In this document: positions 1-7,354 of the stretch, one piece after another | Layout: each line of letters opens with the position of its first letter | How positions within the stretch are numbered: position 1 is the stretch's first letter | From: Arenibacter latericius DSM 15913 | GTDB taxonomy: Bacteria; Bacteroidota; Bacteroidia; Flavobacteriales; Flavobacteriaceae | Assembly: GCF_000424985.1 (NCBI RefSeq) | Contig: NZ_AUKX01000039.1 | Span: forward strand, 1-49,997 | Reading direction: 5' to 3' | Length of the DNA: 49,997 nucleotides | Position numbers and translations under genes: made by a program | The notes under the pieces: generated by a model | Database searches by the model: none | Told to the model about the DNA's origin: nothing | The model's input: only the letters and a program-made list of their open reading frames with translations

Positions 1-350
1 AAAGTTCTTGCCATCTGAATGACGCCAGCCCTACAGAAAATAAATAGGTGCTCTCTGTAGTTGATGTTATGAGCAACATCACTTTTCACTCCGTATCATA
101 CTTCGTAGCTTTTGACTGGAGGTACGCAACTTCTCGACACCTCTTCAATGGTTCACTTTCGTTCAACTCCTTTATTCACACCTGCCGACCTCATGGATCG
201 GATTCTCCCAAACGCTCAGTACCATTGCTATTCACAACAGCACCTTTGGGTGGTTTAGAGCCATCGCCTATACGACGACTCTGATGGGCCTACCATCATC
301 TTATTTGCAGCATGCAGCCAATTTATTGCCGTGGCTGCTTCTTGGCACAC
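1..350 (-). mobile_element. 5' part of a probable group II intron (domain I), running off the left edge
   Basis: Read on the minus strand, the segment starting at 350 begins GTGTGCCAAG, which fits the GUGYG 5' end of group II introns. It is followed by a dense series of short stems that no protein explains: CTACAGA/TCTGTAG (31-37, 54-60), GATGTT/AACATC (63-68, 75-80) and an imperfect CCGACC/GATCGG stem (185-201). A GAACGAAAGTGAACC-type element (150-164) resembles domain I of bacterial introns. The exon side (359-382) carries an interrupted GTAC...GTAC stem, and some intron classes prefer to insert next to stem-loops. The intron-encoded reverse transcriptase would lie to the left of this window. 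Open frames here look like accidental readings of structured RNA. The family assignment is by pattern from memory. Confidence 0.55.
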
Positions 351-554
351 TATGAACAGTACGGGTGCAAACTTGCGTGTACTTTCCGTAAGGCACTTAG
401 TAAAACTGTTTATTTTCTTTTTTTTCAGGTCAAAGCAAAATCGAACAGATTTTGCGAACATCATAAAGTACGCAAATTTTTCGATTAAGCCCGGAGCCCG
501 TATTGTTTATAGGGGGTGTTGTAAAACGTTTTAATTATTAGTGTTTCACATTTT

Positions 555-686
555 TTGCGAGAAACATTCGGCTCAGATTCAGACAAAGAATTAAATATTA
601 GCCTGCTTTATATAGATAAAGAAACATCATTAGAAGATATTTTGAATGAGGTCAGGAAAATAAACTCTAAACATTTTTCCGATTAA
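555..686 (+). CDS. Possible small gene or C-terminal gene fragment, unknown
   Basis: A 43-residue reading frame from TTG ends in ILNEVRKINSKHFSD. Its composition (acidic and basic helix, few rare residues) looks like real coding sequence, but there is no ATG start. A TAA stop lies about 40 bases further upstream in the same frame. It may be the tail of a gene broken when the neighbouring mobile DNA arrived, or a short gene with a TTG start. Its last 20 bases overlap the 3' end of the convergent 58-residue gene that follows. No family recognised. Confidence 0.25.
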   Translation: MRETFGSDSDKELNISLLYIDKETSLEDILNEVRKINSKHFSD

Positions 687-843
687 ACTTCTTGAGGTTA
701 GAGTTGAAAGAGGATATTAAATCATAAGTTTCCGTATCCAAGCTAATTCCTTTTGGGTATTCTCTTAAAAACCTATCCATACTTTCAGAAAAGTTATTTA
801 ATGCTTCTGCTAGTTTTTCGGCAGTTTGATTGTTTAAATCCAT
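667..843 (-). CDS. Small hypothetical protein, 58 aa
   Basis: An ATG-initiated frame of 58 residues (MDLNNQTAEKLAEALNNFSE...) is predicted to form one amphipathic helix followed by a short basic tail ending KKFNRKNV. It has no signal peptide, membrane segment or known motif. It lies 22 bases downstream of the 236-residue membrane-anchored protein on the same strand, and both probably belong to one accessory operon on the mobile region next to mnmE. Function unknown. The spacing and plausible codon use are the reasons for calling it a gene. Confidence 0.45.
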   Translation of the reverse strand: MDLNNQTAEKLAEALNNFSESMDRFLREYPKGISLDTETYDLISSFNSNLKKFNRKNV

Positions 844-865
844 AGTGTTTAATTAAATTGTTATT

Positions 866-1576
866 TCAATGTTTAGACGTTTCAGGGATTGGTTTAGTTC
901 GTTCAGGCGCAGGATTATATATGACTGCTTTCATTTCGGTTACTCTACTGTTTTTACTCTTTAAATCGGTTTTTTCGTTGCTATTTTTTTGACTGCTTTC
1001 ATCGTCTTTAATCTCGTTGCCGTTATCCTTTTGTACTATTTTAGTATAAACCTCTATTCCGGAATTTATAGCTTGTGGCAATGCTATAATAGAAGCTAAA
1101 ACTAATAACCACGTAGTTATATTCTTATAGTATTTGTCTTTTTTCTTATTTTTGTGTTCCATCAAGTAGTCAATGCCTTTAGGTAATAACTTAACTTTTA
1201 AAACACACTCTTCGGTAGGTGTCTTGTACCTTTGTCCTTGTAATTCAGAAAACAGTTTGTTCTCTATTATCCGTATAAATTCAAGTTGCTCGAGTTCCTT
1301 AAATAATTCATCATTTCTATGTTGGTCAGTTACTGAGCCGCCACCACCTTCTTCAATCATTGACCCTTTAGGGGCCATTAATTTTATTTTTATTAGAAAA
1401 GGAATAATATCGTAAGCGCTTAAGCCTGCCTTATCTTCTATTTCGGACAATATTTTAATTAAATCACTGCTCTTTGGTTTGTAGTATCTTTTTTCCAACT
1501 CGGAATTTAACCGTTTAGTGTTTCGGTCATGATTTCGATTATCCTTAAAGTCGCTAAACCAGCTTTTAATATTCAT
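866..1576 (-). CDS. Hypothetical membrane-anchored protein, 236 aa
   Basis: The N-terminal two thirds (about residues 1-140) are charged and helical. Residues about 85-140 read like a winged-helix fold, ending in LLPKGIDYLMEH. Residues about 153-170 (TTWLLVLASIIALPQA) form a single membrane span, and the last 55 residues are a low-complexity Lys/Asn/Ser/Glu tail. One hydrophobic span behind a soluble domain resembles many island-borne accessory and defence proteins, but no family is recognised and no function is claimed. The ATG lies inside the end of the upstream 45-residue frame (11-base overlap), so the two are probably translationally coupled. Confidence 0.7.
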   Translation of the reverse strand: MNIKSWFSDFKDNRNHDRNTKRLNSELEKRYYKPKSSDLIKILSEIEDKAGLSAYDIIPFLIKIKLMAPKGSMIEEGGGGSVTDQHRNDELFKELEQLEFIRIIENKLFSELQGQRYKTPTEECVLKVKLLPKGIDYLMEHKNKKKDKYYKNITTWLLVLASIIALPQAINSGIEVYTKIVQKDNGNEIKDDESSQKNSNEKTDLKSKNSRVTEMKAVIYNPAPERTKPIPETSKH

Positions 1577-1703
1577 TGCGCTCGTTAGGATTTAACGGAT
1601 CAATTTCATCTTCCGCTAATTTCTTCTTCTCCATGTAGTTCCTAAAAGCAATGAGCTTTAGCTTTTCCATTCTACTCATTTTAGGTTTGTCTGTGTTTTC
1701 CAT
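1566..1703 (-). CDS. Small hypothetical protein, 45 aa, coupled to the next gene
   Basis: The 45-residue frame MENTDKPKMSRMEKLKLIAF...NPNERNEY is preceded by an unusually good ribosome binding site for this genome (AGAGGAGA directly before the ATG). Its stop lies 11 bases inside the start of the 236-residue gene, a geometry typical of translational coupling. The product is highly charged, has no membrane segment and matches no family I know. It is likely the first gene of the short accessory operon on this mobile segment. Confidence 0.5.
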   Translation of the reverse strand: MENTDKPKMSRMEKLKLIAFRNYMEKKKLAEDEIDPLNPNERNEY

Positions 1704-1953
1704 TCTCCTCTGTTTATGTCCAAATGTTTTACAACATACGGATATAGGTATATGTTACTAAACATCCATTTAATCGAATTACTAACATAGCTCTTATTTC
1801 CCAAAATATCCAGTCGGTTATTGAAAAGTAGTTAACAATCAGATGTTTATAACCATATGAAATCGTTGGAAAATGGAGTAGAGGAGTCCAAAAATTGTAT
1901 TGAATTTAGTTCCCTGTTCTATAAGCTAGGGGATAATAGAACCTTTTAGGCTG

Positions 1954-3108
1954 TTACATCAAATCCAAATTCAACTTAGGAAGCAAATTGGCAGCTTCTT
2001 TCATTTTCTTGTCAATGATTTTGGCATAGATCTCCGTAGTTCTAATTTCACGGTGACCAAGACGTTTGGAAACGGTATAGATATCCGCACCATTTTCTAA
2101 TAACAGTACCGCATTGGTATGCCTGGCAGAATGGAAGGTGATGTGTTTGTTAATACCTGCAAACATACACCAACGGAGGAGTTGGAGGTTCATATGGGCA
2201 CTATAACGGAGACCTTTAAATACTCGATCATTTGGACCTCTGCGTTCCCCCAATAGCTCCCTAGCCTGTTGTGAGATATATAAGTATTCTACGCCCTCTG
2301 TTTTCTTTTGTTGAAACACAATTCGGTAAATAAGATCCCCGGAATTGTCCGTTCCCTCATCACGTACCTCGGACCACTTTAGTTTATTAATGTCGGACCA
2401 ACGTATCCCCGATAAGGTGGAAAAGAGAAAAGCACGTTTTAATAGAGGAATAGTGCAGGGGGTCTGGGATAGTTTTTGAAGCTCATCTGAAGTAAGATAC
2501 TCTCTGGTGGATTCTCCAGCAGTAAACCCCTTGACTTTCTTAATGAGGTTCTCTTTTAGGTACCCTTCTTCAAAAGCTGCATTTAAACAAGCCTTGAATT
2601 TATTGTAGTACGCATTTTTGGTGTTTTGGGATAACTTCTTTTTACTCTGTGTAACCGCAACGGTGTCCAGGTATTTCTTATACCCTTTAATAAAATCGAC
2701 ATCAATATCGTCAAATGTTATGGTAGGGGAGCAGTAGGCTTCTAGATGTTTCTGTGCCGCATCCCAATTGTCATAATTTCCTTTGGACTGGTAGCGCTCC
2801 TCTTTTTTCTGAACATAAAAGTCTAATAAACTAACTTTTCCTTTGGTGTCGTTTTTAAGGTTATACTTCCCTTGATAGAGTTCAGCCTTTCTTATAGTTA
2901 AGATTTTTTCTGCGAGTTCTAAGGTATCTTTGTTTTTCCTTATTTCAGCATCGGTTTTGGGATCGGTTGTGAGATAGAGCTCTAGATATTCAAAATCCCT
3001 TAAAATTTTACTTTTACCTTTGGGCGTTGTGGTATGACCTTTATAGTATTCTATATAAAGACTGGTCAATCCGCTTTTCAGCTTTTTCTTTCTGAGATGA
3101 ATTTTCAT
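1954..3108 (-). CDS. Tyrosine recombinase / integrase, 384 aa
   Basis: This is a site-specific tyrosine recombinase of the type carried by Bacteroidota genomic islands and conjugative elements. The N-terminus (1-90) is an arm-DNA-binding domain, residues about 92-185 the SAM-like core-binding domain, and about 200-375 the catalytic domain. The catalytic set is visible: Arg236 (SGIRWSDI), a Lys near 268, His326-x-x-Arg329 (HSARH), His352 (GHREIRTT) and the nucleophile Tyr361 (EIYAKI). The gene looks intact. It is convergent on nothing and lies 180 bases from the 3' end of mnmE, so mnmE or the intervening DNA is the likely chromosomal side of the attachment site. The direct and inverted repeats just upstream of its start could be its own arm sites. 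Confidence 0.92.
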   Translation of the reverse strand: MKIHLRKKKLKSGLTSLYIEYYKGHTTTPKGKSKILRDFEYLELYLTTDPKTDAEIRKNKDTLELAEKILTIRKAELYQGKYNLKNDTKGKVSLLDFYVQKKEERYQSKGNYDNWDAAQKHLEAYCSPTITFDDIDVDFIKGYKKYLDTVAVTQSKKKLSQNTKNAYYNKFKACLNAAFEEGYLKENLIKKVKGFTAGESTREYLTSDELQKLSQTPCTIPLLKRAFLFSTLSGIRWSDINKLKWSEVRDEGTDNSGDLIYRIVFQQKKTEGVEYLYISQQARELLGERRGPNDRVFKGLRYSAHMNLQLLRWCMFAGINKHITFHSARHTNAVLLLENGADIYTVSKRLGHREIRTTEIYAKIIDKKMKEAANLLPKLNLDLM

Positions 3109-3109
3109 A

Positions 3110-3171
3110 CGAGATACAAATTTTGTATCTCGACATCATTTTAACTTAACGAGATACAAATGGGATACAAA
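3110..3171. repeat. CGAGATACAAA direct and inverted repeats upstream of the integrase
   Basis: CGAGATACAAA occurs at 3110-3120 and again at 3150-3160. Its inverse TTTGTATCTCG lies at 3122-3132, making a near-perfect palindrome with the first copy, and a variant GGGATACAAA lies at 3162-3171. Four related copies in 62 bases directly before an integrase gene suggest arm-type binding sites for the integrase or its excisionase, or an operator of the integrase promoter. Seen directly; the role is inferred. Confidence 0.6.
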
Positions 3172-3288
3172 AATGTACGAAAAAAGGATGAATAAGAGAA
3201 AGCATAAATTTGAAAGTTGTTAACAAATTATTGATTTTCAGCTATTTGCAATCAAATGATATTATATGATATCAAATAAAATGAATGT
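3172..3288. other. Junction between island and mnmE, candidate att region
   Basis: This AT-rich spacer holds a TGATAT/ATATCA inverted repeat (3257-3274) and an octamer CTATTTGC (3243-3250) that recurs at the mnmE stop (3289-3296). The 3' end of mnmE (also called trmE or thdF) is a known insertion point for genomic islands such as Salmonella SGI1. No second copy of the mnmE end was seen inside the window, so the attachment core cannot be fixed here. Confidence 0.3.
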
Positions 3289-4686
3289 CTATTTGCCGAT
3301 ACAGAAATTAGCGAAAATGTTACCCAACAATTCGTCATTGGTAACTTGTCCGGTAATTTCTCCCAAATGGTAAAGCGCTTCTCGGATATCGATGGCTAAC
3401 AAATCGCTAGGGGTTTCCTCGTCCATTCCAAACTGTACTTTCTCTATCTCTTCTAAAGCTTTAAGTAGGGCGTTGTAATGTCTGGTATTGGTAACAATGG
3501 TTTCACTGTTTCGCAATGCCCCAGTATTTACAAATTCTAATAAACGCGATTTTAATTCCTCTACTCCAAATCCAGTTTTAGCAGACAATAAATACAGCTC
3601 CGAAATTTGTTCTTTTAGGGGCTCTATTTCTTCTGGTTGCAAACGGTCTACCTTGTTGGCAATGACCAATAGTGGTTTTTGAGGATACCTGTTTTTAATT
3701 TTTTCTAATTCTACTGTACTCGATTTTAGCTTGACAGGATCGGAGGCCATTTCCCAAGCATCAACCAATAGCACTACTACTTGGGCCTGAGCTATTTTCT
3801 CGAAGGTTTTCTGAATACCTATGCTCTCAACCCTATCTTCGGTATCTCTAATTCCCGCGGTATCAATAAATCTGAATCCTACTCCGCCTATATTTATTTC
3901 ATCCTCTATAGTATCTCTAGTAGTACCAGCAATATCACTTACAATAGCGCGTTCCTCGTTTAATAAAGCGTTTAAAAGGGTGGACTTTCCAACGTTGGGT
4001 TCTCCTACAATGGCAATCGGTATTCCATTTTTAATCACGTTCCCAACTGCAAAAGAATCAATCAGTCTTTTTAATACCTCCTGAATTTTAGATAATAATA
4101 TTTTAAACTGACCCCGATCGGCAAATTCTACATCCTCCTCTGCAAAATCGAGTTCCAATTCTATTAACGAAGCAAAATTAAGCAGTTCTTCACGCAATTT
4201 TTCTATCTCGTTGCTAAAGCCGCCCCGCATCTGTTGCATAGCTATTTGATGACTAGCTTCATTATCAGAAGCAATAAGGTCGGCAACGGCTTCTGCCTGG
4301 CTCAGGTCCATTTTTCCGTGTAGAAATGCCCTTAGCGTAAATTCCCCCGCATGTGCAGACCTACAACCATTACGTAAAAAGAGCTGGATGATCTGTTGCT
4401 GGATATATGGGGATCCGTGGCAGGAAATCTCTATCACATCTTCACCTGTATAAGAATTGGGACCTTTGAATACAGATAACAATACCTCGTCTAATACTTT
4501 ATTGTCCTCCACAATATGGCCCAAATGAATAGTATGACTCTTTTGCTTTTTTAAGTCCTTACCTCGAATGGATCTAAAATGTGACCCTGCTATAGTAATG
4601 GCATCTTTTCCGGAAATCCGTATAACCGCAATGGCACCTGCACCTGAAGGGGTGGCTAAAGCAATAATATTGTCGTTGTTAATCAT
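3289..4686 (-). CDS. mnmE: tRNA modification GTPase MnmE (TrmE)
   Basis: MnmE works with MnmG to install carboxymethylaminomethyl groups on U34 of tRNAs. The protein has the N-terminal formyl-THF-binding domain (about 1-120), a helical domain and an inserted G domain: P-loop GEPNVGKST (about 228-236), G2 TTRD, G3 DTAG and G4 NKVD. It ends in the family's C-terminal FCIGK with its essential cysteine. I chose the ATG at 4686 (MINNDNIIAL), giving 465 residues, rather than the TTG nine bases upstream, because homologues begin this way. It is complete despite the integrase next to its 3' end, as expected if an island inserted there restores the coding end. Confidence 0.96.
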   Translation of the reverse strand: MINNDNIIALATPSGAGAIAVIRISGKDAITIAGSHFRSIRGKDLKKQKSHTIHLGHIVEDNKVLDEVLLSVFKGPNSYTGEDVIEISCHGSPYIQQQIIQLFLRNGCRSAHAGEFTLRAFLHGKMDLSQAEAVADLIASDNEASHQIAMQQMRGGFSNEIEKLREELLNFASLIELELDFAEEDVEFADRGQFKILLSKIQEVLKRLIDSFAVGNVIKNGIPIAIVGEPNVGKSTLLNALLNEERAIVSDIAGTTRDTIEDEINIGGVGFRFIDTAGIRDTEDRVESIGIQKTFEKIAQAQVVVLLVDAWEMASDPVKLKSSTVELEKIKNRYPQKPLLVIANKVDRLQPEEIEPLKEQISELYLLSAKTGFGVEELKSRLLEFVNTGALRNSETIVTNTRHYNALLKALEEIEKVQFGMDEETPSDLLAIDIREALYHLGEITGQVTNDELLGNIFANFCIGK

Positions 4687-5078
4687 ATAATTCAATCTAT
4701 GAGCACCCTATTTTAGACTATAAAAATGGGAGGTTATTAGACATTTTTAAATTCTCCGCAAAAATACAATTTATTGAGGACACTCTAAGATAAGGCAAAG
4801 GTGGACTAGGTAAATATATTTTGAATTGTAGGGTACTGATCAACTTATAAATTATAAATGTCAAATATGACAAAAATATTATAAGGCATAGAATTTGATA
4901 TTACTTATTAGGAGAGTAATGAATTATTTAGTTAGGCATAATATGGTGGGAGATATTAGGTAATTTTGTATCGAGAAAATCTTAAGAGCATCCGTATTAT
5001 ATAGACTTGCAAATAAATTATTCTTCAAAAATAAATTGAAGGGTGTTAATTATAACCACCCTTATTAAATACTAGAAA
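4687..5078. other. Intergenic stretch between divergent mnmE and the coiled-coil gene
   Basis: Almost 400 AT-rich bases without a convincing reading frame. TAATTTTG at about 4962-4969 fits the Bacteroidota -7 consensus TAnnTTTG and could serve the downstream plus-strand gene about 110 bases away, but no clear -33 TTTG partner was seen. Nothing else recognised. Confidence 0.3.
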
Positions 5079-5537
5079 ATGAAACTGAAAAAAAGTTTAA
5101 GATTATTGTTGTTATTGGCCTGTGTTAACTTTTCTTATGTACAAGCACAAGAGCCAGAAACACTTCCAGTGCCTACCGCTGAGGAGCTAAAAATAGAGCA
5201 AGCATTGGAAAAGGAGCGGTTGAAGGAAGCCAAGGAGTTAGAAAAACGCATGGCTAAAGCAGAAAAAGAAGCCAGGAAAGCTGAAAAGGCGCAGAAAAAG
5301 GCAGAAAAGGAACTAAAGAGAAGAAATAAGATAGCTTCAAAAATCAATTCTACTAACAAAAAGATCGATAAGGATATAAGCAAAGTAGAAAAGATTCAAG
5401 AGAAAATGGAGCGGGATGAAAGGAAAGGGAAACTGTCTCCAAAGGATTTTGAAAAACTACATAAGAAAATAGATAAATTAAATTCTCGCATTGAAAAAAA
5501 TCAACAACAACTGAGAAAGCTGTATAGCAAACAGTAG
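5079..5537 (+). CDS. Secreted coiled-coil protein, 152 aa
   Basis: The N-terminus has a clear signal peptide (basic MKLKKSLR, a Leu-rich core, then VQAQ, with cleavage near residue 23). Residues about 40-150 are almost entirely Lys/Glu/Ala-rich heptad-like sequence (EKEARKAEKAQKKAEKEL), so the mature protein is probably a periplasmic coiled coil. No catalytic motif is present and the function is unknown. Similar short exported coiled-coil proteins are common in Flavobacteriaceae. The gene stands alone, with about 140 bases before the next one. Confidence 0.75.
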   Translation: MKLKKSLRLLLLLACVNFSYVQAQEPETLPVPTAEELKIEQALEKERLKEAKELEKRMAKAEKEARKAEKAQKKAEKELKRRNKIASKINSTNKKIDKDISKVEKIQEKMERDERKGKLSPKDFEKLHKKIDKLNSRIEKNQQQLRKLYSKQ

Positions 5538-5675
5538 GTTGCAATAATTTAGTTATTGCCATTAGTTTTGTAACAAATAGAAGCTTTTATCGTCTTAGTT
5601 TTATAACCTTTATTTTCAATTTAAAAAAGCAGGGGTCTAAAACTTAAATTAGTTTGGCCCAATTAAAACATCTGG

Positions 5676-6014
5676 ATGAAAGCGGAAAACAAACAACTGA
5701 TAGTGATTACCCATTTAAGCCAGTTATTAGATTTAGTAACTGGCTTTGGTGGGTTAATTGTACCCTTAATTTTATGGTTAGTAAAAAGAGATACTGTGAT
5801 AGATATGGATGAGCACGGCAAATCTATAGTTAACTTTCAAATCAGTATGATTTTATATGCGTTGGCATGTATTCCTCTTATCCTACTATGCGGCTTGGGA
5901 TTCTTGGGTATTATTGGTATAGGCCTACTTTGTATTATATTTCCCATTGTGAATGCTATTAAGGTATCTAATGGAGAGCCTCCTTATTATCCGCTGAGCA
6001 TTAAGTTTGTGTAA
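5676..6014 (+). CDS. DUF4870-family membrane protein, 112 aa
   Basis: A small integral membrane protein with the hallmarks of DUF4870. An amphipathic start (HLSQLLDLVTGFGGLIVPLILWLVKRD) forms the first span, followed by the conserved loop DEHGKSIVNFQIS and two closely spaced spans (about 55-75 and 78-95, ending IFPIVNAIKVSNGEPPYYP). The role of this family is not established. The gene is monocistronic and followed within 20 bases by a strong stem-loop terminator shared with dnaN on the other strand. Confidence 0.85.
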   Translation: MKAENKQLIVITHLSQLLDLVTGFGGLIVPLILWLVKRDTVIDMDEHGKSIVNFQISMILYALACIPLILLCGLGFLGIIGIGLLCIIFPIVNAIKVSNGEPPYYPLSIKFV

Positions 6015-6032
6015 GCCAATTATCTTAAAATA

Positions 6033-6071
6033 AAAAAAATCCGCATCGTAAATTTACAATGCGGATTTTTT
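6033..6071. terminator. Bidirectional intrinsic terminator between the DUF4870 gene and dnaN
   Basis: AAAAAATCCGCAT and ATGCGGATTTTTT form a 13-base-pair perfect stem with a 12-base loop. The A-run and T-run flanks make it work on either strand. It sits between the convergent ends of the DUF4870 gene (6014) and dnaN (6093). Confidence 0.9.
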
Positions 6072-6092
6072 ATGGTTTAAAGAATAAATTCC

Positions 6093-7211
6093 TTAACTAT
6101 TAAGCATTACAGGCATTACCAACATGGTAACCATTTCTCCTTCATCTAACCCGTCTATAGGGGTAAGGATACCTGCTCTATTAGGTAAGCTCATTTCTAA
6201 CTGCACGTCATCTGAGGTAAGGTTGTTTAACATCTCTACAAGAAAACGGGAGTTAAACCCTATTTGCATATCGTCTCCTTGGTAAGAACAAGTTAAACGC
6301 TCTTCCGCTTTATTGCTGTAGTCTATATCCTCTGCAGAAATATTTAATTCCGCACCAGCTATTTTTAAACGTATTTGATGTGTAGTCTTGTTAGAGAAAA
6401 TAGACACTCGTCTTACTGAACTTAATAACTGGGTTCTTGAGATAGAAAGTTTATTTGGATTCTCCTTAGGGATTACGGCTTCGTAATTAGGGTATTTTCC
6501 ATCAATTAATCTACAGATTAAGATGGTGTTTTCAAAGCTAAACTTAGCATTGCTTTCATTGTATTCTATAACAACATCGGTCTCGCTTCCTGCCAAAATT
6601 CCTTTTAATAAATTTAATGGCTTTTTCGGCATTATAAACTCGGCTACTTTAGAAGCAGTAATATCCGTTCTCTGGTATTTTACCAATTTATGGGCATCCG
6701 TTGCTACAAAAGTTAAGTTCTCTGGAGAAAACTGAAAGAAGACTCCGCTCATCACCGGTCTTAAGTCGTCATTCCCTGCTGCAAATATCGTTTTGTTAAT
6801 AGCGGTAGCCAATACATCTCCTAATATAGTAGTAGAGGATGGATTGGTTAGCTCCACAGATTTTGGGAATTCAGATCCATCAGCGTAGGCCAAGGCATAT
6901 TTACCGTGATTAGAGCTAATTTCTACTGTGTTATTGTCTTCTACAACAAATGTTAAGGGTTGCTCTGGAAAAGTCCTTAAAATCTCTAACAATAGTTTTG
7001 CAGGCACCGCAATGGTTCCTTCATTGTCTGAGTCCACCTCCAAAACGGAACTCATTGTGGTTTCTAGATCCGAGGCGGAAACGGTAAGTTCCCTTTGATT
7101 TAGATCGAAAAGAAAATTGTCCAGAATTGGTAGGGTGTTACTGTTATTGATAACCCCACCCAAAATTTGGAGTTGTTTTAGTAAATAGGTACTAGATACT
7201 ATAAATTTCAT
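6093..7211 (-). CDS. dnaN: DNA polymerase III beta subunit (sliding clamp)
   Basis: At 372 residues this is normal clamp length. It starts MKFIVSSTYLLKQLQ with the typical lead-in GGVINNSNTLPILDNFLF and ends with the family's MLVMPVMLNS-type C-terminus. The three repeated clamp domains span about 1-120, 121-245 and 246-372. The protein forms the dimeric ring that tethers the replicase to DNA. In this genome it is not beside dnaA but follows gldG on the same strand, 143 bases downstream, an arrangement I recall from other Flavobacteriia. The gap is large enough for its own promoter. Confidence 0.97.
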   Translation of the reverse strand: MKFIVSSTYLLKQLQILGGVINNSNTLPILDNFLFDLNQRELTVSASDLETTMSSVLEVDSDNEGTIAVPAKLLLEILRTFPEQPLTFVVEDNNTVEISSNHGKYALAYADGSEFPKSVELTNPSSTTILGDVLATAINKTIFAAGNDDLRPVMSGVFFQFSPENLTFVATDAHKLVKYQRTDITASKVAEFIMPKKPLNLLKGILAGSETDVVIEYNESNAKFSFENTILICRLIDGKYPNYEAVIPKENPNKLSISRTQLLSSVRRVSIFSNKTTHQIRLKIAGAELNISAEDIDYSNKAEERLTCSYQGDDMQIGFNSRFLVEMLNNLTSDDVQLEMSLPNRAGILTPIDGLDEGEMVTMLVMPVMLNS

Positions 7212-7354
7212 GTGTCTCTTATTTATTTTTAAGGAACCTAAATTTCAAATTTCCCATTAGGTTAATTAGGCTATATTCAGCAAGATTCCTTTCATCTCAA
7301 TCAAAAACAAAGATATTTTAAATGTCCTTTTTAAGGAAACAAACTTATTAACAC

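Noticed and set aside
48-534. Three overlapping frames of 67-78 residues at the left edge
   Set aside because: They run in conflicting strands over a hairpin-rich stretch, have spurious-looking composition and fit no family; the region is better explained as structured intron RNA and its exon flank.
3243-3296. CTATTTGC repeated at 3243 and 3289 as the attachment core
   Set aside because: Eight bases in AT-rich DNA are not enough, and a core is expected at the far end of the island, not 46 bases away.
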